A stretch of 64,000 nt of DNA from contig NZ_MSJR01000004.1 of assembly GCF_002078605.1 (NCBI RefSeq), positions 62,001-126,000 of the forward strand, in the 5' to 3' direction. The translations under genes and the position numbers were made by a program. This document shows positions 41,234 to 50,600 of the stretch, in pieces; position 1 is the first letter of the stretch; every line of letters begins with the position of its first letter. The DNA is from Salegentibacter sediminis. GTDB lineage: Bacteria > Bacteroidota > Bacteroidia > Flavobacteriales > Flavobacteriaceae. The notes under the pieces were generated by a model. That model ran no database searches. It saw only the letters and a list, made by a program, of their open reading frames with translations, and had not been told where the DNA came from.

Positions 41234-41873
41234 GGATTTTCAAGAGTTTAAAGACAGGATTCCAAAATTAAAAAAATTACCGCTTCCCGGCGAGGAAGCT
41301 CACTATAAATTGATCCCTGCCACCAGACTTGAAGAATTATCCTTACTGGACATCGAAAAAAGAAATCCTCTAAAAGCAGGGGTGATGGCGGTCTTTTACC
41401 CAGGAGAAGATGGGCATACCAGACTGGTGCTCATTTTACGCAAGACTTATCAGGGAGTGCACTCCAACCAGATAGGTTTTCCCGGTGGGAGGCAGGAAAC
41501 CACAGATCGGGACCTGGTGCATACGGCGCTAAGAGAAACCGAGGAAGAGGTAGGAATCCCGCAATCTGAAATAGAAGTGGTTAAGACGCTAACCAAATTA
41601 TATATCCCACCGAGTAATTTTTGGGTACATCCCTTTATAGGAATGCTGGAACACACTCCTGAAATGGTGCCTCAGGAAAGCGAAGTAGAAAAGATACTGG
41701 AGGTAAAGCTTGCACATTTTATGGATAAAAAATGTTTTGTGAATCAAACCTTGAGTACCAGTTATGCAAAAAACATTGAAGTACCTGCCTTTTTGCTGAA
41801 CGACCAGATAGTTTGGGGTGCAACAGCAATGATGTTGAGTGAAATAAAGGTATTGCTACAAAAGCTGTTCTAA
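41232..41873 (+). CDS. CoA pyrophosphatase-type NUDIX hydrolase
   Basis: 213 residues from the ATG at 41232; a long upstream extension is open but lies wholly antisense to the PPIase gene. The NUDIX region is FPGGRQETTDRDLVHTAL followed by RETEEEVGI, the arrangement seen in the CoA-specific subfamily (TALRE with an Asp before it), plus QIGFPGG. The predicted reaction splits CoA or related nucleotides. The next gene follows after 76 bases with its own promoter. Confidence 0.87.
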   Translation: MDFQEFKDRIPKLKKLPLPGEEAHYKLIPATRLEELSLLDIEKRNPLKAGVMAVFYPGEDGHTRLVLILRKTYQGVHSNQIGFPGGRQETTDRDLVHTALRETEEEVGIPQSEIEVVKTLTKLYIPPSNFWVHPFIGMLEHTPEMVPQESEVEKILEVKLAHFMDKKCFVNQTLSTSYAKNIEVPAFLLNDQIVWGATAMMLSEIKVLLQKLF

Positions 41874-41887
41874 ATACTGAATTATAT

Positions 41888-41895
41888 TATATTTG
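41888..41895 (+). promoter_or_regulatory. promoter of the acyltransferase gene
   Basis: TATATTTG, an exact -7 box 55 bases before the start codon. No TTG at a standard -33 distance. Confidence 0.4.
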
Positions 41896-41949
41896 TCCGG
41901 TTTTCCAAAGTATCCTTAGGCGTAACCTGGAAATTATAAAAGTAGCATT

Positions 41950-42753
41950 ATGGGCTTGTTTAAAAGAAACCCTTTTGGGCATATTTTGTTCTTAAAAAAA
42001 TGGCTTATTCGAATCTTCGGAGTGCTTAGCCATCAGCGCTACCAGGGCTTTAATCAGTTAAAGATCGAAGGTTCTGAGATTATAAAGGATCTTCCCGACA
42101 CCAATGTGCTTTTTGTTTCCAATCATCAGACCTATTTCGCCGATGTTACCGCGATGTTTCACGTTTTTAACGCCAGTCTTAGCGGCCGGGTAGATACCAT
42201 CAAAAACATAGGCTATATCTGGCAACCAAAACTTAACATCTACTATGTTGCGGCCAAAGAAACCATGCGCTCCGGGCTTTTGACCAGGATTATGGCTTAT
42301 GCGGGTTCTGTAAGTGTAGAACGCACCTGGCGCCAAAAAGGAAAAGAAGTAGAACGCGAGGTCAATCCACACGATACCGAAAATATAGGAAAAGCCTTAA
42401 AGGATGGCTGGGTGATTACTTTTCCGCAGGGCACTACCAAACCTTTTAAACCCATTCGAAAAGGAACGGCGCATATTATAAAAAATCATAAACCTATCGT
42501 GATACCCATTGTGATAGATGGTTTTAGAAGGTCATTCGATAAAAAAGGATTGCGCATCAAAAAACGGGGAATTCTTCAATCTTTTGTGATTAAAGCTCCC
42601 CTGGAAATCGATTACGAGAACGAGACCATTGAAGAGATCGTAAGTAAGATTGAATATGCAATTGAACAGCATCCTTCTTTTCTGAAGGTAATCCCGGGTG
42701 AGGAAATTGAAGAAATGGAAAAGATGAACGAGAAGCGCCGCTGGGAATATTAG
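41950..42753 (+). CDS. 1-acylglycerol-3-phosphate O-acyltransferase-like protein
   Basis: 267 residues. The acyltransferase motifs are SNHQTYFAD, FPQGTTKP and PIVIDGFRRSF. In SNHQTYFAD the His and Asp are separated by five residues instead of the usual four, and the second motif has Gln where most PlsC enzymes have Glu. These look like a family variation rather than a defect, because the flanking segments are well conserved. It would acylate lysophosphatidic acid in phospholipid synthesis. The TruA-like gene begins 37 bases on. Confidence 0.8.
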   Translation: MGLFKRNPFGHILFLKKWLIRIFGVLSHQRYQGFNQLKIEGSEIIKDLPDTNVLFVSNHQTYFADVTAMFHVFNASLSGRVDTIKNIGYIWQPKLNIYYVAAKETMRSGLLTRIMAYAGSVSVERTWRQKGKEVEREVNPHDTENIGKALKDGWVITFPQGTTKPFKPIRKGTAHIIKNHKPIVIPIVIDGFRRSFDKKGLRIKKRGILQSFVIKAPLEIDYENETIEEIVSKIEYAIEQHPSFLKVIPGEEIEEMEKMNEKRRWEY

Positions 42754-42789
42754 GCAAGTCTTCGCAGAAGAGAAAAAAGGAAGCAAAAT

Positions 42790-43575
42790 TTGCAACGGAA
42801 ACGATTTTATTATTTAATCAAGCTACAATACCTCGGATTCAGGTTACATGGATGGCAAAAACAACCCGATGTAAAAACCGTGGAAGGCCTGGTAAGCAAG
42901 ACTCTGAAGTATGTCTTACCCGAAGAAAAATTTAAGATTCTAGGCACCAGCCGCACCGATGCGATGGTTTCGGCTATGGATAGCGCTTTCGAACTCTTTA
43001 TTGATGAGAGGCCCCTGGAAGATTTAGAAGAATTTCTAAGACTTTTTAATCTTAATTTACCGCAGGATATCCGCGCCTTATCTATAAGCCAGGTTGATTC
43101 GAAATTCAATATCATTCAACATCCAAAATATAAAGAATACACTTACCTTTTTAGTGTCGGGGACAAAAACCATCCTTTTTGCGCCCCTTTAATGGCTAAT
43201 TTTCAGGAGGAGCTCGATATTGAAAAGATGAAACAGGCTGCAGCTTTATTTAGAGGACAGCATAATTTCAGGAATTACTGCGTAAGGGTTTCAGAAAACA
43301 GCAAATTTGAGCGGGAGATTCTTTCTTCAGAAATTATAGAAAACACCGAAATAACCGCCAGTTTCTTTCCCGAAAAAACGTTTCTTTTCCGAATAAGCGG
43401 CGAAGGCTTTCTTAGACACCAGGTAAGATTGATGATGGGAAGCCTGGTATTAGTTGGGCGTGGAGAATTGAGCCAGGAAGACATCGGTAAAAGCCTTAAG
43501 CCCGACAGTACCATGCAAATGGATTATATCGCCCCGGCATCTGGCCTTATTCTCAATAAAGTTGATTTCACCTAA
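42790..43575 (+). CDS. TruA-like tRNA pseudouridine synthase
   Basis: 261 residues with a TTG start: no ATG exists between the preceding in-frame stop (42751) and this codon. Family features are YLIKLQYLGFRLHGWQKQ, the catalytic Asp57 in SRTDAMVSA, KYKEYTYLFS and a C-terminal RISGEGFLRHQVRLMMGSLVLVGRG. Canonical TruA has RTDAGVHA, so SRTDAMVSA marks a divergent paralogue whose target could differ from tRNA positions 38-40. Its stop is directly followed by the convergent recQ stop. Confidence 0.82.
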   Translation: MQRKRFYYLIKLQYLGFRLHGWQKQPDVKTVEGLVSKTLKYVLPEEKFKILGTSRTDAMVSAMDSAFELFIDERPLEDLEEFLRLFNLNLPQDIRALSISQVDSKFNIIQHPKYKEYTYLFSVGDKNHPFCAPLMANFQEELDIEKMKQAAALFRGQHNFRNYCVRVSENSKFEREILSSEIIENTEITASFFPEKTFLFRISGEGFLRHQVRLMMGSLVLVGRGELSQEDIGKSLKPDSTMQMDYIAPASGLILNKVDFT

Positions 43576-45690
43576 TCACTCCCCGGGAACTTCTTCTTTA
43601 TCCAGAACTGCCAGCGCACAGCGAATCGTCCAGTAATCCATGCTTTCCTCAAAATGCTCATAATAGGATTTTAAAGTCTCGGGATTATTCAAGACTTCCC
43701 GGGCTTTCTTTACGGCTTCCAGATCATTTTTATCTACCAACCTGCTCATATCGATATTTTCCCCATTGGTGTAAAGTTTAGCCAGGTGGGAATAGATAGT
43801 GGTAATGGCAAGCTCCCGTTTTTTTGAAATTTCCTCTACCGAAAGACCTTCCCGGTAAAGTTCCAGGGTGATTTTATAGGTGTTGCCTTTCTTTTGTTTT
43901 TTGGGTTTTCTCTTTTCCTTTGAAAACGCGATGATTTCTTTGATGAATTGATACCCGTAATCCTGCATTTTTTTGCGTCCCACCCCATTAATCCTGATAA
44001 ATTCTTCATCGGTCATCGGGCGCTCTTTCTCCATTTCCTTAAGGGTTGCATCATTAAAAATGAGATATGCGGGGATACCTTCGTCCCGTGCGATTTTTAA
44101 GCGTAATTCCCTTAATTTTTCAAACAAGGAATTAGTGGAGCCGGAGGAAGCTTCTTTGGTATTATTAAGAATGGCTTTGCGGTCTGGTACTTTGGCGAGT
44201 TCCACTTTTTCTCCCATAAAAAGCACATTCTTAGCAATTGCTGTAAGTTGTAAATTGTTGTGTAGATGAAAAGCAATTTCAATAAATCCCAGGTTTATAA
44301 GTTGGATAATATAGTTTTGCCAGTGCTGCCAGGAGGTTTCTTTACCGATGCCAAAAGTTTTTAAAGCCTGGTATTGCTTCGAAAAAACAGTTTCGTTCTG
44401 TGCACCTCTAAGCACATCTATCACCGTGGTAATTGATTCCTGTTCCTTTAAACGATAGATGCAGGAAAGAGCTTTTTGGGCAATAATTGTCCCGTCGAAA
44501 AATTTAGGAGGATTTTTGCAGATATCACAATTCCCGCAGTCCTCCTGTTTTAGTTCCCCAAAATAATTCAACAATATTTTTCTTCTGCAGGTAAGGGATT
44601 CAGCGTATTGCTTCATGCGGTCCAGTTTTGCGAGCTGCACCTCGCTGTTTCCGGCATCGGCCGCAAATTTTTGAAGCTGAACCACATCGGCATAACTATG
44701 GAATAGCAAGGTGTCTGAGGCTAATCCATCCCGGCCGGCACGACCTATTTCCTGGTAATAGCCTTCCATGTTTTTAGGCATATTATAATGTATCACCCAT
44801 CGGATATTGGATTTATCTATTCCCATCCCAAAAGCTATGGTAGCACAAATGATCTTGCTGTGGTCGTTAATAAAATCGTCCTGGATCTGGATTCGTTTCT
44901 CGTGGCTGAGTCCGGCGTGATAAGCTTCAGCGGTATGACCTTTGGCCTTGAGTTTTGAAGCCAGTTCCTCTGTGGTTTTTCGACTCAGGCAATAAATAAT
45001 CCCACTTTCATTTTTCCGGGAACTTATAAATTTTTCAATCTGTTCAAAGCGTTTTATCCCCGGGCGTACCTCCAGGCTCAGGTTTTTCCGATCAAAGGAA
45101 GCGATATGTTTTTCAGCTTGTGGAATATTAAGCTGGTTGCAAATATCCTGGCGGGTGGCTTTATCGGCGGTAGCGGTTAATGCTATCACCGGGGTTTGGG
45201 GGAAACGTTTCTTCAGGTATCCCAGTTGGGTGTATGCCGGCCTGAAATCATGACCCCAGCTCGAAATACAATGGGCCTCATCAATTGCGATTAAACTCAC
45301 TTTCCCATTAGAAAGAAACCGGTCTATCACCTGAAGACTTTCAGGAGCAACATATAGTAGTTTTAATTCCTTCGCATCAATTTTTTTGAATATTTCCTGC
45401 TGCTGATTTTCTGTCTGGCTGCTGTTTAAAAAAGCTGCGGGAATCCCGTTAGCCGTAAGTCCATCTACCTGGTCTTTCATAAGGGCAATCAAAGGGGAAA
45501 TTACCAGGGTAATCTCGGGCAGCAATAATGCGGGAAGCTGGAAACAAATAGATTTTCCTCCTCCTGTAGGCATGATCACCAGATTATCACGACCCTTAAA
45601 AACAGAGGCAATTATCTTCTCCTGAAGTGGCCTGAAACTTTCATATCCAAAATATTCTTTAAGCGTATTTAGCAAGCGGGATTTTTCCAT
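43576..45690 (-). CDS. recQ: ATP-dependent DNA helicase RecQ
   Basis: 704 residues. Walker A (MPTGGGKS near residue 40), DEAH box (IDEAHCISSWGHDFRP near 135), helicase motif VI (EIGRAGRDG), the four-Cys zinc site (CRRKILLNYF to CGNCDICKNPP, about 365-392), a winged RQC helix, an HRDC domain (about 520-600: IPAYLIFNDATLKEM, INGVGRKKMQDYG) and a C-terminal helix-turn-helix segment (about 615-660). The length and domains are those of a full RecQ, unwinding DNA in recombinational repair. It is convergent and abuts the TruA-like gene. Confidence 0.96.
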   Translation of the reverse strand: MEKSRLLNTLKEYFGYESFRPLQEKIIASVFKGRDNLVIMPTGGGKSICFQLPALLLPEITLVISPLIALMKDQVDGLTANGIPAAFLNSSQTENQQQEIFKKIDAKELKLLYVAPESLQVIDRFLSNGKVSLIAIDEAHCISSWGHDFRPAYTQLGYLKKRFPQTPVIALTATADKATRQDICNQLNIPQAEKHIASFDRKNLSLEVRPGIKRFEQIEKFISSRKNESGIIYCLSRKTTEELASKLKAKGHTAEAYHAGLSHEKRIQIQDDFINDHSKIICATIAFGMGIDKSNIRWVIHYNMPKNMEGYYQEIGRAGRDGLASDTLLFHSYADVVQLQKFAADAGNSEVQLAKLDRMKQYAESLTCRRKILLNYFGELKQEDCGNCDICKNPPKFFDGTIIAQKALSCIYRLKEQESITTVIDVLRGAQNETVFSKQYQALKTFGIGKETSWQHWQNYIIQLINLGFIEIAFHLHNNLQLTAIAKNVLFMGEKVELAKVPDRKAILNNTKEASSGSTNSLFEKLRELRLKIARDEGIPAYLIFNDATLKEMEKERPMTDEEFIRINGVGRKKMQDYGYQFIKEIIAFSKEKRKPKKQKKGNTYKITLELYREGLSVEEISKKRELAITTIYSHLAKLYTNGENIDMSRLVDKNDLEAVKKAREVLNNPETLKSYYEHFEESMDYWTIRCALAVLDKEEVPGE

Positions 45691-45807
45691 AGCGCCAAAT
45701 TTAGGTTTTTGATTCGGAAAGAAGAAGTAGGCTTTTCCCTGAAATTTTAATTCCTTGGCCTAAGGAAATCTATCGGAGCAGAAAATTATTTCGTAAATTT
45801 ACTGGTG

Positions 45808-46203
45808 ATGAAGCAACTCACCGTCATATATTTAAGTATCACCCTTTTATTGCAGGGTTTTAATCCCGGTCTTAAAGATTTGGTGCGGGTGGGGGATATG
45901 CTTCAGCATTTCGAATATCATTCGCAAAATTACGGCGATAGTTTCACCGAGTTTTTTTCCAAGCATTACGGGGCTGCTAAAGAAGCACATCAGCAAGATG
46001 AAGATAAGGACCATGAGCACAAGAACTTACCTTTTAATCATCAAACTTCGGTACAAATTGCCTTAGCCCTCTTTATTCAACAGGATAAAATTTCTTTAAG
46101 AAAATTACCTCCGGAAAAGAAACATTCCTTAAATTTCATTTATAAAGAAGGTCATTCTATACCTTGTAATACCGATATTTTTCAGCCTCCCCGATACCTG
46201 TAA
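45808..46203 (+). CDS. small exported histidine-rich protein at the metal-efflux locus
   Basis: 131 residues from the ATG at 45808; a GTG lies one codon upstream. The N-terminal signal segment (MKQLTVIYLSITLLLQGF) is followed by a short domain and then an His/Asp/Glu-rich stretch (EAHQQDEDKDHEHKNLPFNHQ, about residues 70-90), plausibly metal-binding. It precedes the RND pump gene by 55 bases, so I infer a role as a periplasmic metal-binding accessory. Confidence 0.65.
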   Translation: MKQLTVIYLSITLLLQGFNPGLKDLVRVGDMLQHFEYHSQNYGDSFTEFFSKHYGAAKEAHQQDEDKDHEHKNLPFNHQTSVQIALALFIQQDKISLRKLPPEKKHSLNFIYKEGHSIPCNTDIFQPPRYL

Positions 46204-46258
46204 TCTACCTTAGAATTTCTACCACTTTGGCTTTGTTTCATAGATTACATATACAAAT

Positions 46259-49200
46259 ATGCTGTCAAAAATTATCAGTTTCAGTATCAGGAATAAGCTC
46301 ATTATTCTTTTGTTCACCTCTTTTATAATTGGCTACGGACTTTATTCATTAAGCCAGTTATCTATTGGAGCGGTACCCGATATCACCAACAATCAGGTAC
46401 AGGTTATAACTACTTCCCAGAATCTTTCTACCCAGGATATGGAGCAATTCATCACCTATCCCGTGGAGCTGGAGATGGCCAATTTACCGGGTGTGGAAGA
46501 GATTCGTTCGGTCTCAAAATTCGGATTATCGGTGGTGACCATTGTTTTCGATGAAGATATGGGAACCTATTTGCCGAGGCAGCTTCTTGCTGAAAAGATC
46601 CAAACGGCTGCAGCCAATATTCCTGAAAGTTTTGGTAAACCAGAGATGGGCCCCATCACCACAGGACTCGGCGAGATCTACCAGTATATTCTGGATACCA
46701 AACCCGGTTATGAAGACCGGTATACAGCCATGGAGTTAAGAACGATCCAGGACTGGATAGTAAAGCGGCAATTATCGGGTATTCCCGGGGTAGTAGAAGT
46801 GAACAGCTGGGGAGGGAAGCTTAAACAATATGAAGTGGCCATAGATTCAGAAAAACTGATGGCGATGAATATCACCGCTTCTGAAGTCTATACGGCACTC
46901 GAAAAAAACAACAGCATAGCCGGGGGTGGTTATATAGAACGTCTCAATCAGGCATATTTTATTCGTGGAGAAGGCCTGATCCATTCCCTGGAAGATATTG
47001 AGAATATCGTGGTTAAAAATCCTGACGGCAACCCAATTTATATTCGGGATATTGCCGATGTTGGTTTTGGGAGTGCCACCCGGTTTGGCGCGATTACCGG
47101 AAATGGTGAAGGCGAAAAAGTACTCGGCCAGGTAATGATGATCAAGGATGGTAATTCCAAACAGGTTATTGAAGCGGTAAAAGACAGGGTAGAAGAGGTT
47201 TCAGAAAATTTGCCTGAAGGGGTTTATATCAATGCTTTTCTTGATAGAAGCGAACTTATAGCAAAAACAACCTGGACCATTACCGAAAACCTGATTTTCG
47301 GATTTCTAATCGTGATCTTTGTGGTGGTAGTTTTGCTGGGAAACCTGCGTTCAGGATTGGTAGTCGCCTCGGTGATTCCTCTGTCTTTACTTTTTGCATT
47401 CTCCCTGATGTACCTCTTTGGAGTAGACGCCAATTTAATGAGTCTGGGGGCGATCGACTTCGGAATAATTATCGATGGGGCCGTGATCATCGTTGAGTTT
47501 ATCGCTTACCAAATGACCTCGAAAGGATCTGAACTTAAAAATCTTTCAAGGTCTGAATTGAGTAAGGCTAAAGATAAGATCACCTTTACCGGCGCTTCAA
47601 AAATGATGAACTCGGCAGTTTTTGGTCAACTAATCATTTTAATAGTGTTTATTCCTATTCTCTCCCTTAGCGGAGTGGAGGGGAAAATGTTTCGGCCTAT
47701 GGCCTTAACTTTCAGTTTTGCCCTGGTGGGTGCGATGATTTTGTGTTTTACCTACGTCCCGGTAATATCTTCCATGGTTTTAAAACCCGATAAATTATCT
47801 GATAAGAATATTTCAGTACGCTTGATGCGTTTTATAACCAAACTCTATACTCCTACTATTACCTGGGCACTCAAGGCTAAAAAACTGGTGCTCGGCATCG
47901 CTGTATTTATTCTTGCCATAACTATCTATATTTTTACCACGATGGGGGGAGAGTTTGTACCTACCCTGGATGAAGGGGATTTTGTAATTCAGCCCATATT
48001 CAAAACAGGGACCTCCTTAAGTGAGACCATAGCACTCACCACTAAAATGGAGCAGATCCTGATGGAATTCCCCGAAGTAAAACAGGCGGTGTCCAGAATT
48101 GGTGCTGCTGAAGTTCCTACAGATCCCATGTCTATGGAAGAAAGCGATGTTATTATCACACTTGTCCCCAAAAAAGATTGGGTGACGGCCGATACTAAAG
48201 ATGGTCTTGCAGAAAAGTTCAAAGAGGCATTAATGATTATTCCCGGGATGGAAGTAGAATTCACCCAGCCTATCGAGATGCGTTTTAATGAACTCATCAC
48301 CGGGGTACGTGCCGATATTGCGATTAAGATCTTTGGGGAAGATTTAGATATTCTAAATCGCAAAGCCCACCAGATAGAAAGCCTAATAAGTGATGTGGAA
48401 GGCGCAGCAGATATAACAGTTGAAAAAATCGCCGGACTTCCCCAGATGAGCGTAAAATACGACCGGGCAAAAATAGCCCGTTATGGACTTAATATTTCAG
48501 ATATCAATGAGTTGGTGAGCGCTGGGTTTGCAGGGATGAAAATGGGAAGTGTTTTTGAAGGGGAGAAGCGTTTTGATCTCGTGGTAAGACTAAACGAAGA
48601 AAACAGAAAGGATATTTCCAACCTGGAAAATCTATATGTTGATACGCCTGCTGGAAACAAAATTCCACTGAATGAACTGGCAGAAATAAGTTATCAAAAA
48701 GGAGCCGCCAAGATTTCCAGAGATGAAACCCAGAGGAGGATTGTGGTTGGTATAAATGTTAGAAACCGTGATCTTCAATCGGTGGTAGATGATGTGGAAG
48801 CCCTGGTGAGTGCTAATATCGATTTGCCACCCGGGTATAATATTACCTACGGGGGGCAGTTTGAAAATTTGCAAAGCGCTAAAAACAGATTGAAAATCGC
48901 GGTACCGGTAGCCCTGGTACTTATTTTCTTCCTTTTATATTTCGCATTTGAATCGGTACGGGATGCTTTGATTATTTATTCTGCTATTCCATTATCTGCT
49001 GTTGGAGGCGTGTTTTTGCTATGGATAAGAGATATGCCGTTTAGTATTTCGGCGGGCGTTGGTTTTATCGCTCTTTTCGGGATTGCAGTGCTTAATGGGA
49101 TTGTTCTTATTGAACATTATAAAGAATTAAAAAAGGATGGCATGGAGCATACAGACCTATTAATGAAAAAAGGAGCTAAAGACCGCTTACGGGCGGTTTT

Positions 49201-50590
49201 GTTAACAGCTTCTGCAGCAGCCCTTGGTTTCCTTCCTATGGCAATTTCAACTGGCGCGGGAGCCGAAGTGCAACGACCTTTAGCCACTGTGGTAGTTGGG
49301 GGACTGGTAACCGCAACATTATTGACCCTGGTGGTATTACCCGTTTTATATTCCCTTTTTGGTGGAAGAAAAACTGCTAAGAAGAATGTTCATTTTAAAA
49401 AGAGTAAATACAAATTACCCGTCTTAATTCTATTGTTTTCCCTTCCGGGGTTTAGCCAGGAAAAGGAATTGAGTTTTGAAGAGGTTCGCCAATTAGCTAT
49501 TGAGAATAACGCAGGGTTACAGGTTTCCAATCTGAATATATCGGAAGCTGAAGCAATGGTGAATTCGGCATTTAGTTTCGATAAGACAGAAGTCTATTAT
49601 GGCTATAATCAATTGGACGAAGGCCCAACCGATGAGCCCTTCAGGGTGATGGGAATTCAGCAAAATTTTTCTTTTCCCACAGTATATTTTTCGGCTCAGA
49701 AATTTAATAAAGCAAATGTTAGCGTGCAGGAAGATGCTTATGGGCTTGTAAACCTCCGTTTGGAAAAGGAAGTAGCTTCAGCCTTTTATCAGCTTAAATA
49801 TGAACAGGAAAAGAGGGAGATCTATAAAGTTCTGGACAGTTTATACAGCCGTTTTGCTCAGGCAGCAACACGAAGGTTTGAACTTGGAGCAACCAATTAT
49901 CTGGAAAAAATAACGGCACAGGCAAGACAAAGAGAACTACAAACCCAATATCAACAAGCAGGAGAACAAGTTAAAGCGGCTTATGAGATGTTGTGGAGCA
50001 GGGTTCAGGCAGAAGAAGAATTCAGCATTGAGAAAGACAGTTTGGGCAAGCTGGAAATGACGCGTTTGGGCGTGGAAAATCACGAACTTCTGAATTTTTA
50101 TGATAGCCGTGAAAAATACTTTACAGCTCATAATAGGTTGATGAAGCAACAGCTCCTGCCCGATTTCAGTATAAATTATTTTGAAGCCACCACCCCTGAT
50201 ATTGATTACAGTTTGTATGGATACCAGGTAGGGATTAAAATTCCGCTACTATTTAGCGGACAGGCCTCAAAGATTAAGGCTTCAAAAATTGCTATGGAGA
50301 GAGCAGAGCAGGAGACCCGCAATAACAGGATCCTGCTTCAAACCAAATTTAACCAACTCCAGGCAGAACTTAGAAAATACCAGGAAGCTCTTAGTTATTA
50401 TGAAAATGAAGGCAAAGAGCTTTCCAGGGAAATCCTTAAAACCGCCAATGGCAGTTATGAGAATGGAGAAATAGACTTCTTTCAATATATCCAGAGTCTC
50501 GAAAATGCTTATGGTATCCAGTTATCTTACCTGGAAAGTCTCAATGCCTATAACCAAACCATCATTTCTTTAAATTATTTAAACCTGTAA
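46259..50590 (+). CDS. CzcA/CusA-type RND pump fused to a TolC-like outer-membrane channel
   Basis: 1443 residues. Residues 1 to about 1040 form a heavy-metal RND pump with 12 helices: SIGAVPDITNNQVQV at the start, the proton-relay motif DFGIIIDGAVIIVE in helix 4, and PTDPMSMEESDV in the periplasmic domain. At about residue 1050 a signal-peptide-like segment (KLPVLILLFSLPGFSQ) follows, then about 380 residues of outer-membrane-factor coiled coil (LSFEEVRQLAIENNAGLQVSN, FELGATNYLEKITAQA, NGEIDFFQYIQSLENAYGIQ). Pump and channel are normally separate proteins; here they share one frame. The ion could be Zn/Co/Ni or Cu/Ag. Confidence 0.92.
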   Translation: MLSKIISFSIRNKLIILLFTSFIIGYGLYSLSQLSIGAVPDITNNQVQVITTSQNLSTQDMEQFITYPVELEMANLPGVEEIRSVSKFGLSVVTIVFDEDMGTYLPRQLLAEKIQTAAANIPESFGKPEMGPITTGLGEIYQYILDTKPGYEDRYTAMELRTIQDWIVKRQLSGIPGVVEVNSWGGKLKQYEVAIDSEKLMAMNITASEVYTALEKNNSIAGGGYIERLNQAYFIRGEGLIHSLEDIENIVVKNPDGNPIYIRDIADVGFGSATRFGAITGNGEGEKVLGQVMMIKDGNSKQVIEAVKDRVEEVSENLPEGVYINAFLDRSELIAKTTWTITENLIFGFLIVIFVVVVLLGNLRSGLVVASVIPLSLLFAFSLMYLFGVDANLMSLGAIDFGIIIDGAVIIVEFIAYQMTSKGSELKNLSRSELSKAKDKITFTGASKMMNSAVFGQLIILIVFIPILSLSGVEGKMFRPMALTFSFALVGAMILCFTYVPVISSMVLKPDKLSDKNISVRLMRFITKLYTPTITWALKAKKLVLGIAVFILAITIYIFTTMGGEFVPTLDEGDFVIQPIFKTGTSLSETIALTTKMEQILMEFPEVKQAVSRIGAAEVPTDPMSMEESDVIITLVPKKDWVTADTKDGLAEKFKEALMIIPGMEVEFTQPIEMRFNELITGVRADIAIKIFGEDLDILNRKAHQIESLISDVEGAADITVEKIAGLPQMSVKYDRAKIARYGLNISDINELVSAGFAGMKMGSVFEGEKRFDLVVRLNEENRKDISNLENLYVDTPAGNKIPLNELAEISYQKGAAKISRDETQRRIVVGINVRNRDLQSVVDDVEALVSANIDLPPGYNITYGGQFENLQSAKNRLKIAVPVALVLIFFLLYFAFESVRDALIIYSAIPLSAVGGVFLLWIRDMPFSISAGVGFIALFGIAVLNGIVLIEHYKELKKDGMEHTDLLMKKGAKDRLRAVLLTASAAALGFLPMAISTGAGAEVQRPLATVVVGGLVTATLLTLVVLPVLYSLFGGRKTAKKNVHFKKSKYKLPVLILLFSLPGFSQEKELSFEEVRQLAIENNAGLQVSNLNISEAEAMVNSAFSFDKTEVYYGYNQLDEGPTDEPFRVMGIQQNFSFPTVYFSAQKFNKANVSVQEDAYGLVNLRLEKEVASAFYQLKYEQEKREIYKVLDSLYSRFAQAATRRFELGATNYLEKITAQARQRELQTQYQQAGEQVKAAYEMLWSRVQAEEEFSIEKDSLGKLEMTRLGVENHELLNFYDSREKYFTAHNRLMKQQLLPDFSINYFEATTPDIDYSLYGYQVGIKIPLLFSGQASKIKASKIAMERAEQETRNNRILLQTKFNQLQAELRKYQEALSYYENEGKELSREILKTANGSYENGEIDFFQYIQSLENAYGIQLSYLESLNAYNQTIISLNYLNL

Positions 50591-50600
50591 AATCTTACCG

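Noticed and set aside
45751-45767. TTCCTT-GGCCT-AAGGAA hairpin between recQ and the His-rich gene, considered as a terminator
   Set aside because: There is no T-run on either side and both flanking genes start, rather than end, near it; at most it is an operator.
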